Assembly: GCA_003116995.1 (NCBI GenBank)
Contig: BDSL01000001.1
Span: 2,728,001 to 2,792,000, forward strand
Source: Yamagishiella unicocca
Taxonomy: Eukaryota > Chlorophyta > Chlorophyceae > Chlamydomonadales > Volvocaceae
Direction of reading: 5' to 3'
Length of the DNA stretch: 64,000 nt
The notes beneath the pieces are model-generated. The model saw nothing but the letters and a program-made list of their open reading frames with translations, was not told where the DNA came from and made no database searches. The position numbers and the translations under genes are program-made. This document shows, one piece after another, positions 47,647 to 59,826 of this stretch (its first letter is position 1; the number at the start of each line of letters is the position of its first letter).

Positions 47647-48451
47647 AATGCCCGCGAATCGTTCACGCCGGTGCTGGGGCGTGACAGATGATTCATCGCT
47701 ATGATCTCGTGTTGTTTGTGTCTGCGCCGGCCCAACGACCCACCTGCATCAAGCCGGAGCTGTCTGCCTCCAAACGCAGCCATCGATGCGCGACGGCCGC
47801 CCGGCCCGCTGCCGCTGCCGCTGCGCGCTCCCGCTCGGAGAGGCCATACATGTCAGTAGCTCGCTCAGACCGGAGGGCTCGGCGGCGGCTTGGCGCCCTG
47901 GAAGGAGGGGTGGAGTCGTGAAGGGCGGGTCGGTGGGTCGGCGCAGCTCCCGCCGCCGGGAGGAGCCGCGGCGCGGCTGCTGCGGTGCTTACGATCGACG
48001 TTGAGTGCTGACAGCTTGCGTTAGTGCTGCTGACAAATAACGATGCACGTGACTTGCGGCTGCTGCGGCTGCGTTGGGCGCGGTGTCCGAAGGCCCTAAA
48101 ATGAAACTTTAACCGCCCTATCTATCACCGATGTCCCAGCCGGACTACAGGTCCCGCAACCGCGCTAGCTTGGTCTCCTGTGGCAGCTCCTCATCTCGCA
48201 GGGATCAGCTGGAGCTGTCTTCTGCTGAAGCTCCTTAAAAACTCGAAAAAGGGCGCGAGTCGTACACGTGTCGGCAAGTCGCATCTCCGACACGCCGAAT
48301 ATGCTCCTCGGACTGGCTGGGACGAAGTTCCGAAACAGGCAGGAACAAACCAACTCCAAATGGATATCTAAGCACTAAACACGGATAATATATCTCACGT
48401 GCCCTGCTGCCGAGCGAACGACGGAATGGAGGCCCCCCAGACCAAGAGACC
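47647..48451. other. Spacer without a recognised gene
   Basis: Open frames on both strands are short and show no domains. Confidence 0.4.
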
Positions 48452-48700
48452 ATGGTGTACGGCGACAAGCATGGCGATCACCAGCAGCACCGGCGTGTGC
48501 TTCACCAGCAACCCTGCAAACGGCGGCCGCGAGCTGTTCGGCGAGTTCCGCTCATCAACGCGCAGGGCTAGGATGTGGTGACCGGCATCCGCACTCCCAT
48601 GCCCATCAAGCTCATGGCGGACGTCATGCCGTCCAAGCCATATATACGGAACTGGTGGCGAACGCCACCATGCTGGAGCGACATATGAAGGACCTGCAGG
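48452..48700 (+). pseudogene. Relic exon of pyruvate phosphate dikinase
   Basis: Read across three frames, the segment gives 'MVYGDKHG', 'SSTGVCFTSNPANGGRELFG', 'LINAQG-stop-DVVTGIRTP', 'MADVMPS' and 'ELVANATMLERHMKDLQ', the conserved N-terminal nucleotide-binding region of PPDK (pyruvate plus ATP plus phosphate to PEP). At least three frameshifts and one in-frame TAG, where the family has Glu in 'AQGEDVV', make it dead. A cag|GTGCGC donor follows directly and a pyrimidine/CAG acceptor-like sequence precedes it, so it is a copied genomic exon rather than a processed cDNA. Confidence 0.8.
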
Positions 48701-49494
48701 TGCGCTGTGCGTGGGGCGTGGCATAAAAACCGTTTACGCGACGGGACAGGATAACTCAGGATAGTTGGCGCATGGTCGTCGGGCACCGATTTTGTGGGCG
48801 CATGCTGGAGCATTGGGACTGACTACCGGCATACCTGTGGAGGCAGCCTGTCGGAGCTGTGTAATGGAGAAGAAAAATAATAAGAATAATCAAAAGCGCG
48901 GTAACGTGTAACGCGTAAGTCGGAGAAATGGGTGGGCGGAATGGGGCGCGGCGAGGCGAGTGGAGGTGGAGCCCGGCGCCCTGCCCGGATACCGACTGTT
49001 ACCGTAGCGGCACGAGGTGACAGCAGCGAGCCGCGGCACCGTGCCGTTCAGGAAACCGCGGTGACAGCAAGGGTCGCAAACGCACGTGCACAGCGGCAAA
49101 ACGAAACGGACGAGATAGACATACAAAGTCTAAATGCCTAACGTGGCCAGAGGGCCCACCTGGCCAGAGCGGAAGGCAGTTAGTGGCGTCCGTCATCGCG
49201 AATAATCAGGCGTGAGGGGTAACGGCGAGAGGTGTTAGGACAGACGGGAGACAGTTTAGCGGAGGTACAGGGGCCAAAACTACGAAGAGTCTGAGGCGGT
49301 ACGGTGAAAGAGAGGGAGTTGACAGTCGGCCCTCCGGATATGGCCAGCTGGGTACGGTGTGAGTTATTACAGCAGCTGGACGCGAGGAGCAAATGGGTTG
49401 GTTGGTGGCCAGTTCCTGATAGGGGAGCCTCTAGTGCCAATTCCCCCTGGGATGCTGGCTGCTGCTCTGTGTGCCTACGGCCTGTCGATTTGGT
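48701..49494. other. Spacer without a recognised gene
   Basis: No exon, domain or long repeat seen. Confidence 0.4.
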
Positions 49495-49619
49495 GTTCTG
49501 GTGGTTTGCCTTTGTTCCGGTGCAGGTCGGTTTTTGTTTCCTCCGTCTTGTTCAGTGTCAGGCGATGCGCCCGATGGTTCTACCTATTGGTCTGGAACCC
49601 ACTGTAACCGTTACAAAAA
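49495..49619 (+). repeat. Dispersed repeat family A, copy 3 (best preserved)
   Basis: Reference copy: 'TTTGTTCCGGTGCAGGTCGG', 'TTCAGTGTCAGGCGATGCGC', 'CCGATGGTTCTACCTATTGG', 'TCTGGAACCCACTGTAACCG', ending TTAC followed by a short A run. It is joined almost directly to a family B copy. Confidence 0.85.
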
Positions 49620-49636
49620 AAAATACACGTTTTTGC

Positions 49637-49769
49637 GGCGCATGCCGCTGCGGCGCCTGTCGCTGCGGCCCGTCTGCTTTTCATCGGCCAACCGCTCCAG
49701 CACCTCGCAGCCATCCCTGCTCCAGCTAGGGAGCACGCGACTGGCATCACCAGCCGCAACCCATGAAGG
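49637..49769 (+). repeat. Dispersed repeat family B, copy 2
   Basis: Nearly identical to 27891-28015. Here it follows a family A copy in the same orientation after 17 bases, so the two families may be parts of one composite element, although copy 1 of B has no adjacent A. Confidence 0.85.
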
Positions 49770-51112
49770 TTCCATCGTATGAATGGCTGCTGGACGCATG
49801 CCACATACAACTAGCCAGCCGGCATGGCATCCTACCTTGCCTCCGTCCTGCGTCGCCAACCCCTCCAGGTCCCAGCACCCTTCTAGCTGCCTCCCACGCT
49901 AGGTAGGCACGCGCGCCAGCATTCCTGCGACCGCCGCACCCTCAGCATTGCTGGTTATCCACCGCGGCCTGACACCTCCGGGAGGGGCGTTGTTGTAACG
50001 GTTACGGTGGGCATTGTGTCACAACCAGCCCCCGAGCGATTGGAAACGCCTCTCCGCGCTGCGTCCCTCTGGAGAGCCTGAGATGCTCGTCATCAGCCAG
50101 TCATTGCGCACACGGCACACGGACGGGGCAGTAATAATGAAGGCGTGTTCTCTATCGCTCTGTCGTGGGGTGGTTTGGATGAGGGACAGCGGAACGAAGG
50201 CCGCGCCATCCTCCAAGCAAGCAAAGCACGCCATCATCATCATCGAAATACGCGACAACGTAACTGTAACGCACCGCACGCGCGCGCTGTAACAATTACT
50301 ACTAAAACTTTAAGTAGTAGCAGTCAGATACCGTCGTCTTGTTGGCCACGGAAGGTGTACGTTTGTACCAGCAGCGGCGTGCACCTCCCGACCCACGGGT
50401 CACGGAGCCGGACCGAGCTTCACGCGTTTGTTGTCACCGTAGCTGGCATAGTGTGGACGCCTGAAGCGTGTTGCCTGGTCATCACATTATTTGGTGGTGT
50501 CCACCGCGCGCACAAGTCAATCACGACCTCGGGCCCACGACGTCAGGCTTGGGTGCCGTACGAGGCGTTTGTTTTCCGGTGCTTGCGTGCGACCAATTGA
50601 CAACCAATCTCATGAGCTATATGTGACAGTTAAAATTGCATATGTGGGTCGCTTCGAGCCAAGTTTGCCTTTGACGGTTTCGCGCAGCAAGACCCACCTT
50701 GGAAGCCTCCTTTTTTTACCAGTGGTAATTCCCGATCCATACAATCCGCAACCTATCTAGCGGCGCGCAACTCCGCTTCCTATTTTGAATCAATAGAGTA
50801 CGCGCCAGAACCTAGCTTAGCGGTGACAGCCGCATCCCGCCTGGTAGGGGCCGGTCGCAACGCCCTCATCGCGCCTTCTCACCGCCGCCACGCACCGCAG
50901 CCGCCGCGAGCCGCAACCAACCAATCGAACCGCATTTCCAGCAGCGCTCGCCTCCCAACCTGGCGCCGCAGCTGCGCTGAAGTGCTTTGCCTTTCGGCAG
51001 AAGCCGAACTACGCTGAAACAAACGCATTCTTCATCGCAAGCCCCTTAGCTGCCTCCTGCACACCTCCCGTCATCCGACTCAGCGCCCAGCAGCCGCCGT
51101 TGCGCGTTCATC
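49770..51112. other. Region upstream of the P450 gene
   Basis: Contains a short minus-strand remnant of repeat A (about 49990-50012, 'GTTGTTGTAACGGTTACGG'). No exon recognised; the last part must include the P450 promoter and 5' UTR. Confidence 0.45.
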
Positions 51113-54100
51113 ATGACGAGCACCTGGGAGGAACTGCGGTTCTACGGCCAGTTGGCAGCCACGCTGTTCCGGCCCAAGTACGACTTGCCGCGGGTTCCGG
51201 GGCCGCCGGGCCATTCCGCTCTGGGCAACATAACCGCGGTCATGCGGCCGGATTACCACGTACAGGTGGGGGCGGCGGGGGTCGAGAGCTGAGGATGAGG
51301 GGCTGGAAGGGGGGTTACAATAAAATAAGGGGGGGGAGGGGAGGGGGGAAGGTGGGGAGCTGGGTGGCATGGTGAGGGTCGGCTGCAGCGGAGCAGGACG
51401 GAGTCCGGTGAGTGCTAGCAACGAATAGCAGCAGCCTCGTGGGAAAGCTGGTAGGTAGGGAAGGTGGTCGCCCGGGTGTCAGCTGGGCGGGCGGCTGCAG
51501 CTGTTTCGCCGCCTGGTCTCAAACGTTGCATCAGCAGCAGCGGGAGCTGGCTAGGCGGCGGCTTTTGTCCTTATCCCTCTCGTTCGCCAGCCAACCAGAC
51601 CGCCCTCATGAACACATCTGGCAACCTGCGGCACGACCCAGCCGGATCATACCAAGCGACCCAGATCACACATAGCAACCCAGATCACGCCTAGCGACCC
51701 GAACCAAAACACAGCACGGATTGCGCGACCCAAAAACATCCCACAAGCCCTTGCCGCTGAACTGTGCACATCAACCCCACCTGCTTCTGCCTGCCACCTG
51801 GCACAAAACTCAGATGCTGGAGTGGGCCAACGAGTACGGCGGCGTGTACAAGTTCAGCCTGGGCTTCCAGTGGGTCGTGGTGGTCAGCGACCCGCGGGTC
51901 GCAGTGCAGGTGCGGCGCCATGTATCGGCAGGGCCCGGAAGGGGCGAGGCGGCCGCGGCGCAAATCGGGCGCGGCTCAAATCGTTGTCGGCGGCCTATGC
52001 CCTGAGATAATACAGCTACTTACTGCGGATGGTCTCTTCCCTAACTACCTACCTACCTGCCCACTCCAACCCTCCGCCGACTTTCCCCCTACACCCACGG
52101 GATGGTTCTGCCTTGTGTTCTGAAACCCACTGTAACAGCTACTTGTTGTAACGGTTACAACGGTTACAGCTACTATTAAACCCCGGACTCTGCCCCCAGG
52201 TTCTGGGCCGGGGGCCTGAGTCCATTCCACGCAAGTGCGTCGGCTACAAGTTCTTTGACCTGGTGCGGATGTGGAGTTTAGGGTCTAATAGGTTAGGTCT
52301 TACGGGGTTGCTGAGCTGTTTATCGGGTGTTGAAGCGGGGATGGCGGAGGCATTTCAGCGGGATGCAACCATCAATCCGAGGTCCAGCAGCGACCCCGCC
52401 TGCCTCGGGCCGCGACCCTGCACACGCCTTACTCCCTGATGTGCCTCCTCCCTCCCCCTTCTCCGCCTCCTTATCCTCCTCCCTCCCTCTTCCCGTCCTC
52501 CTCCCCGTCGTCCCTCTGTCCCTCAGGCCACCAACGCCTCGGGCGCCCACAGCTTCTTCACCACCAGCGATGAGGCGCAGTGGGCTGCGGTGCGTAAGGC
52601 GGCGGCGGCGGCATTCAGCTCCGCCAACGTCAGGTGCGCAGGGCGGTGGTGACTGGGTGCTGCTGCTGCTGCTGCAGGTCCATAAGCACACGCGCGGTCG
52701 GCCAGTTTGTTCTTCTTCCTGCGTCTCTTTCAGTGTCAGGCGATGCGCCCGATAGCTCTACCTTCCTGCCTGGGGCCCACTGTAACAGTTTACCACTGCA
52801 CGCACGAAATGTACAAAAGCAACAATGAATGGAATGGACAGTGTCGTCGTCGTTCGCTCGTCCTCAGCGCTGCCTCCGAGGACCCAGTTGCGCGGTTATC
52901 ACCCACGACACCGACACCGACACCGACACTCGCTACGGAAGTAAAGTGCCCCCGAGAGGACCGTCAGCCATCTCGACTCCCTCCCTCCCTCCCTCCCTGC
53001 CCAACCTCCCATTCCCTCCCTCCCTCCCTGCCCAACCTCCCATTCCCTCCCTCCCTCCCTGCCCAACCTCCCATTCCCTCCCGCCTCCCGCTCCCTCCGC
53101 AGGAAGGCCTTCCCCATCGCGTTGCGCCACTCCCGCCTCGTGGCCGCCTCCCTGGACACCTCCGTGCCCCCGGACCTGGCCAACCCCTACGTCCACCTGC
53201 TCCAAGAGCACCAAAAACACCAACAGCAGCACCAACACCGACACCAGCAGCTGGAGCACAACGGCTCCGGAACCAAGGCCCCCGGAGGCGCCAATGGCTA
53301 CGGCCTTGGCTGTCGCCAGGAGCAGAAGCAGAACAGCCCGTCTGATGGCCGGCAGGTCGGGCTCTGCGGCGACGAGGCAAAGGGCAAGCAGGGTGAGCGG
53401 CTTGGCGCAGCAGTGGAGGTCTTGCTAGCGGCCTCTGAGCCCGCCAGTGGCGCCGGCGGCGCTGCCGCCGCTTCGAAACTGGCGAACGGAGGCGTTGTTG
53501 GAGTCGTCGGCACGTTGTCGTCGCCGTGCACGTGCGGTAACTGCGGCCACGTGCCGAGCCTGCTCCCAACCAGCACCGAGATGGCGGCGGCAGCGGCGGC
53601 GGCGGCGCGTGGGGGCGCGTGCAACGGTACCGCTAACGGCGGCGGTGGCGGCGGCGGCGGCGGCGGCGTTGTGGTGGACATTCAGGAGCACTTGGAGCTG
53701 AGCATGCTGCACGTGTTTGTAGAGGCGCTGTTCGACATTCGGCCGGAGGAGTTCCCGGGTAGGCGCGCACTGGGCGGCCGGGGGGGTATTTTAAGGAGAG
53801 TCCGCGAATCCACGGCCGACAAACCAAGGGTGGGGTGGGGCACTCGTATGCGGGGCGAGGCAGGGTTGGGGAATAAGTACTGGGGGAGTGTTGGAGCTTC
53901 GTTGGGTTTGTCACGGCCAGCGCTTGCTGATCAACACGCAGCTCCTGCTCCTCACCCTCGCCACCACGCGGCCCATGGTCCGCAGACGCCCTCGCCCACG
54001 GGCCCCCTCCTCCCTCTCGTCCCACCCCGTCCTCCCCGCCTCACCTCGCCTTCCATCTCCCCGGCCTCACCTCGCCTTCCATCTCCCCGCCGTACCAGGC

Positions 54101-56794
54101 CGCCAGGTCGCTGCCGACATGAACCTGGTCCTGGAGGAGGCCAACAAGCGGCTCAAGGTGCCGCTGAGGAAGGTGGCGCTGGCGCTGGCGCAGCCGAGGG
54201 TGGGTGGCGACTGCTGAGGGACGGGAGGGGGAGCTGGGCGGTAGGTGGACCGGTGCGCGTCCGGTAGATGGAATGACGGGGGACTGGAGGCTGGAAGGCG
54301 GCCAACCCCAAACCTGGTCCCCTCCCGGCTGCCTGCGCCACGAAGCCCTCGACCCCAAGGCCCCACTTCCCTCTTGAGATCCCGTCGTCTCGCCGGCAAT
54401 CGCCTGCTGCTGGGTCCCTCCACACCAATTTGCTGTCAGCGCTCCTCCACGCCGTCGTTTCTCGCCAACTCCCTCCCCTCCGCAAACGAATCGCACGACA
54501 GGCCCAGGCACGTGCCAGGGCTGCGCAGCTGCGCCTGGCGGAGGTGTACGGCAAGATGTACGACGTGATTCGGGGTCGCGGCACCCCGCCAGACAGCGTC
54601 ACTGACCTATGGGCGGGTCTCGGCAGGGTGCGCCACCCGGCCACTGGTGGGTGCCAGGGAGGGAGGGAGGGCGGGTGCGAGGGAGGGAGGTCAGCCGGGG
54701 AGGGTTGAGGAAAGCCTGTGGAGAGAGGGCGGCTGGGACAGCGGGTATGGTCATTAAAAGCTGGGTTAGGCTCCGCAGGAGAGGGCGACGAAGGGTGGAT
54801 AGCCTGGGCCCCGCCTTTGAGGCGTCATGAGCTCATGACAGTCGCGTGTGGCGGATGCGTGGGTATGTCATGGCTACGCTATCACTCTCCACGCCCCACC
54901 CCCACGCCTTCCTGCCTTCCTGCCTGCAGGTGAGCTCCTTAGCCGTAAGCAGCTGGTCCCCGAGATAGGCGCCCTGGTGATGGCCGGCTTCGACACCTCC
55001 TCCCACTCGGTGGCATGGGTGCTGTTCGCGCTGGCCGCCCACCCGGAGGCACAGAGCCGCTGCCAACAGGAGCTGGCGGGCAGGGGTCTGCTGAGGCAGC
55101 CAGGTGAGGCGGGAGACCTAGGGGGTCGAGAGGTGGGATAGCATTGCGATTATAGCGTTGAAGTGTAGCGTTGCGATTACAACATTGCGATTACAGCATT
55201 GCAATTACAGCATTGCAATTACAACATCGCGATCAAAACAATGCGATTATTGCATTGCAACTATAACATTGCGACTATAACAGTATGTGATTATAACATT
55301 GAGATCATAACATTCTAAGTGTAGTATTATGTTTCTTTGTCCGGAGGTTATTGCGTTCTAGGTTCGGTATTCGCTGTTTAATTACGCGCCCTGTGTTCCG
55401 CACCCGCAGGCTCCTCCGCGGAACCCCGCGACCCCTCCCTGGACGACCTGGCCCAGCTGCCGTACCTCAACGCAGTCATCGATGAGACCATGCGGATGTT
55501 CCCGGTGGCGGCCACCGCGTCAGTGCGGTACGTACGGCGAGGTTTGCTTGGGGTCGGAGATTGTGACCCACGGGTCGAGGAGCGCGGGAACCCACAAAAT
55601 GTCGCCCCTCCTGTCGCTCCTGTGGCCCCTTTTGAGGATCAGATTATCCGAATCTCTCACTTGGTCTTATATTTTCGCCTCTGTTTCTCGTCCTGCGCCA
55701 CTCCCGCCGCCCTCCGTTCCCTATGTCGTGTAACCCGGTCTACTCGCCCCCCCCCCACCCCCCGGCCCCAGGGAGGTGACGCAGCCCACCCGCGTGGGTG
55801 ATTACGTCATTCCCCCCGGCGTCATCGTGTGGCCCATGCTGTACGCCCTGCACAACAGCAAACACAACTGGGAGTGGCCGGAGGAGTTCAAGCCGGAGCG
55901 TTGGATGGCAGGGGCTGACGGAGGCGGCAGCGGCGGCGGCGGCGGCGACAGAACAAACGGTGGAGGTGACGGCGTCGTGGGGGCCGGCGGCGGAGGCAGC
56001 AACGCCGCTGTGGCGGAGAGGTCCGCCGCAGGAGCGGCGGCGGCGGCACCAGCTGGCGTGGACGAGGCCACGGGGCCGCTCCCGTCCAAGCCGGAACCGA
56101 CGCCACTCTCGCCAAGCAACCGTGGTGGCGGCAGCGACCGTGGTGGCGGCTCGCCGCCAGCTTCGCCGCGCGGCGCCGCCACCCCGGCGACATGCCCCGG
56201 CTCGCCATCCTCCTCCTCGCCCACCGCCACCTGCAAACCCGACGGCGGCAGACGCGGGGGCGGCGGCGCTGCGGACGGCGGCGCTGGCAAGCGCTTCATG
56301 CCCTTCAGCGATGGAATGAAGAGCTGCTTGGGCCAGGTGCGCCAACGCGAGGGCTGTGCCCCGCTCCGGTGGATCGGGGCGTGGAGTAACTGAACCGTCC
56401 TACGGGCTGGATGGGGCCAGACAGGAAGTGGCCGCTTCTTGGGACGCCCTGGCCGCGCACCGGGAAGGGGACCAAGCTCTCTTCCTTCCCCTGCCTTCCT
56501 CAGCCGTCGAAGCATAACCCACAGTCGCAGCTGACACGCGCCCGCCCCCGTACCCCCGTACCCCCACACCTACGGGTCTTCCTCGAACCCACACCTGCGC
56601 GTCGCCAGGCCATGGGTCTGATGGAGGTGCGCACGATGCTGGTGGTGCTGCTCGGACGGTACCGCTTCGACCTGGACCCGGCCATGGGCGGCCCGGAGGC
56701 CGTGCGGCGTAACATGATCATGAGCCTGACCCTCAAGATCAAGGGCGGCCTCAGCCTGGTTGCAACGCCGCTCGGGGAGGGCGCGCCGCAGTAA
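51113..56794 (+). CDS. Cytochrome P450 monooxygenase with low-complexity insertions
   Basis: Eleven exons close in frame to 787 aa: 51113-51265, 51814-51909, 52200-52262, 52527-52633, 53103-53758, 54099-54199, 54502-54646, 54930-55103, 55410-55527, 55772-56336, 56609-56794. P450 landmarks: N-terminal 'PRVPGPPGHSALGN'; I-helix 'AGFDTSS' (about 459-465) for oxygen activation; K-helix ExxR as 'DETMRMFP' (Glu524, Arg527); 'FKPERW' (577-582); heme loop 'FMPFSDGMKSCLGQ' with ligand Cys723, where the usual Arg of FxxGxRxCxG is Lys. It is far longer than the usual ~500 aa because of insertions in exon 5 (about 130-170 residues, Gln/His, Ala and Gly rich) and between PERW and the heme loop (about 105 residues). 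An alternative intron inside exon 5 (GGTGAGC near 53391) is possible. Substrate and CYP family are not assignable. Confidence 0.88.
52098..52170 (+). repeat. Dispersed repeat family A, copy 4 (3' part), in P450 intron 2
   Basis: 'GGGATGGTTCTGCC' and 'GAAACCCACTGTAACAGC', followed by extra TTGTAACGGTTACAACGGTTACAG motifs that repeat the family's palindromic end. Confidence 0.7.
52695..52792 (+). repeat. Dispersed repeat family A, copy 5, in P450 intron 4
   Basis: 'TTTCAGTGTCAGGCGATGCG', 'CCCGATAGCTCTACCT' and 'GGGGCCCACTGTAACAG'; same orientation as the host gene. Confidence 0.8.
52977..53090 (+). repeat. Pyrimidine-rich ~34-bp tandem repeat before P450 exon 5
   Basis: About three units containing 'CCTGCCCAACCTCCCATTCC' separated by CCCT runs. 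The array abuts the exon 5 acceptor and serves as its polypyrimidine tract. Confidence 0.75.
53802..53831 (+). repeat. 30-bp sequence shared with 46935-46964, copy 2
   Basis: Exact 30-base match, in intron 5 of the P450 gene, shortly after the donor. Confidence 0.75.
55140..55315 (+). repeat. AT-rich degenerate ~13-14-bp repeat in P450 intron 8
   Basis: About a dozen diverged units around 'ACAGCATTGCAATT'. Its composition stands out against the GC-rich surroundings. Confidence 0.75.
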
Positions 56795-59700
56795 GGGCAG
56801 GGAGGCATCGCACCTGCCGTCACGGGCTGCGGTACAAGCACACGGTTGGTGGCTGAGTGGTGGTGGATGGTTACCCGGCGGGCGGTTAGGCGGTTGGCGT
56901 TGTCGGTTGGTGGCTACGGGTGAGCCTCGGGGCCAGGCCAGTGAGGTCGTTAGCGGGGGTCGGGTTCTGTTCGTTGCTCGGTCTGGGCAATTGGGTTTGA
57001 GAGCGGGAAGTGCGGGAGTGGCGGGTCTCGTCCGAATCCTTGGTGAGGGGCGGCAGCGAGGGCGGGCTCGCAACGAACCCTGCGTGCGCGCATGCGGGAG
57101 GTAGCTCTGTTGGGAGGCGGCGTGGCGGCCGTGGTGGTTCCTTGTGGTAGTCAATCGGGGCGGCTGGGTGCGAGGAAGCGAGGGGGGCTTGCAGGGCACG
57201 TGCTGGCTCGGCCCGCGCGCGGCTGTTAGTGCGTAGCTGCAGTGAGCTAGGGAAGCAGGAGGCGGCGACGACGATCTGGCAGTTGTGCCTGGGATGTGCT
57301 GGGGGTGTTTCGTTGCGGCGTGTTAGGGGGGCCCTTGTGTGACAGCGTCTGAGGGATGGCGTCTGCTAGGGTGGGGATGGGTGGGGCGTCGGGTCTTTCG
57401 CGTGACTGCTGTTTGCGTGGGATCGCGGCGGGACCGTGTCCAGAGGGCCAAGGTGAAGGGCTGCGAGCGGTCGAGCGGTATCGGACCGTTGGATGTTGAC
57501 CAGGTTACCAGTTTGAAACTAGTTGCGTTGGCTAGCGCACTGACCTTGCTGCTGGACTGAGTCGCCCGGCGGCCCACGTCGCCCTGTCCTCCCGCCTTCC
57601 ATTGCACGCAGCCGCCGCGCGTACCTTTCGGCGTCCTGCGGCGGGCCGTACGATAAATCGATGTTGCTACATCACATAATGCTGTGCTGGTTTTGGAGCC
57701 TGACGCTGCCCCGCCCTCACGCCTAGCTATCTGTGTGTTTGGTTCTGTTAAATGGTGCGTTTGGTACAGTCTGCCCATGTGCTGAGCAGCGTGCCCGTGG
57801 GTCAGTGCTGTTACCGTACTAGCAAAGTGAACTTTGTTGCGCGACTTCCGACACACGTGCACACGTACTTGTCGTGGTACGACGTGCCCAAAAGTTTGAG
57901 ACTATTCTTTCGTTGTCCGGTTACCACCTCTTAACACTTGCTACGACGCGCGGGCGGAAGGGCAAGTGCCTTCCTACCTGATTTGTGAAGCGCGAAGGGT
58001 GGAGCCGTACACCTGTGAGTGGTGGTATCTTCCTTTCTTTTATTCCTATCGCCTGTTCGGACGGCGAGTAGGTTGGCAACAACTCTTAATTCGTTTAGCA
58101 GCCCTATCGTTAAGACACACACAAGGAATCGCTGGATAGTCCTCCGGTGTACGACGAGCGGGCAGCCTGGGAGCTGGGAAGCAAGGCCGGCCGATATGAG
58201 CATCGGAGCAATGGCATGGCCACGATTGACAGCTAGTCTCCTGCTCGGCAACCATTTAACGTTCCGGGCTCAGCTCGATTTACAAGCGGGCCAGGAACGC
58301 AGGGCCCAGCCACGCAGGGGCTTCTGCGGGCTCACTTTTCGTCATCAGCCATCAAGTTCATAACCGAATCTACACATGCTTTCCCCGTAATAATGAAGAT
58401 TAAGGGCGCCGACAGGCGTCAGGGAATTGCCCATAGATACGAGCATTTCTTTGCTGCCAGCAACGGTGCCCATCACCTCTCGTCGCTGTGCAAACCGCAG
58501 AACATGAATACATGGGCAGTGTACCGGTACCTCACCCTCGACTCACGGGAGACCCTTCACCTCACGCCGTCCCTCCAGCCCTACCAACACGAATCCCTTT
58601 TATGGAAATGCCTCACAAGACATCAAACACCTTGGCAACGATGACTTGTCTGGGCACTAGCCGCCAGTAGGAATTGCCCCAACCGTTTTCCTGCCCTAGC
58701 CTAACCTCCTGACGTCGTCCTGTACTACTGGTGTGGTACGATGTAGTAGTTCGGGCGCTAAAGAGGGGCCTCGCCCTACCGGCCCCACTCCCCGAGACCA
58801 GTCGAGACCCGTCGTTCCAAAACCCAAATGAGGGGCTTCCCCCAACGTGTGTACCGCACGATCCCCCACATGTCCGCCACGCGCGCCAATGCATGCCAAC
58901 ACGCTCTTACGTACGCAGATGGGCCCCAGCTCTCAACCAAATGAATACTAATAGCGTCCTTGCTGTCTCTACTTACTCCGAGCCGATAAGTTCATGGGGC
59001 CTGCAGGCCGTTCAACGGCGGCCTGCGCCTTGGGCGTCCGATCCGGCCCAAGCAAAATGCACAGCTGGCCCTCCTTCGAGCCGCGCGCGCGGCTCCTATC
59101 CTCCTCCACTCCTCGAGGGGCATCACGCGTTCGGCGCTTATTGCCACCCTCCCTCGAGCGCACGCGAGGCGGCGCGTGCACCGCAGAAGCAGCGCACAGG
59201 CAGCACGCCGGCATCAAGGTACGACCCGGCCTGCGCGCCTAACCAACGAACGCCGTAACCGGTGTTTACGCCGGCATCAAGGTACGACCCGGCCTGCGCG
59301 CCCAACCAACGCACGCTGTAACCGGTGTTTACGCGGGCATCGACCGCCCAGCAGCGCGTCGCCCCACAAGCGTGGGGCCTAGGGGGCTTCGAAAGCTACC
59401 GCCACCGGCGCGGCGCGGCAGGGGCGACGTTGCCACATGGCACCTTCCCGCACTATGACCACCTATGACCACCTGCGCTGGTTCAGCTTGTTCGCCAGCT
59501 GCTAGTTAGCGACGACATAGGCACCCTGCACCTCCGCAATACCGGCCAAGCAAAGTGTCCAGCCTCGGCCTCCAGTGATCGAACAAAACCGCAGGTGGCC
59601 GCCGCCGTCACGTCACCTTCCCGCTCCCCCCTTGCATCGGCGTCAGCGGACTCCGGTGTTGGCACACAAGCAGTCTGTACAGCGCGACGCATTCAACGTA

Positions 59701-59826
59701 GACCTTGCTAAAACGCACCCACCCACATTGCAAAAGGGCCGCTCAAAACTAGGCGCGGCACTAGTGGGCTGATATTTCGATTTCGGCACGAGTACGATGG
59801 ATGCTGCTTGCTGACCCCCATCGACC
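56795..59826. other. Region between the P450 and RINGv genes
   Basis: About 3 kb including the 3' UTRs of two convergent genes. A 63-bp tandem duplication lies at 59207-59332. No TGTAA was found soon after the P450 stop, so its poly(A) site is unknown. Short ORFs here (for example 57323-57862 -) show no domain. Confidence 0.4.
59207..59332 (+). repeat. 63-bp tandem duplication
   Basis: Two adjacent units starting 'ACGCCGGCATCAAGGTACGA', differing at only a few positions. Confidence 0.85.

Noticed and set aside
53391..53758. Possible intron beginning at GGTGAGC inside P450 exon 5
   Set aside because: The frame stays open and rejoins conserved P450 sequence ('DIQEHLELSMLHVFVEALF'), so I kept it as exon; cDNA could overturn this.
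58019..58363. 114-residue + frame
   Set aside because: No domain, no splice context, composition like intergenic DNA.
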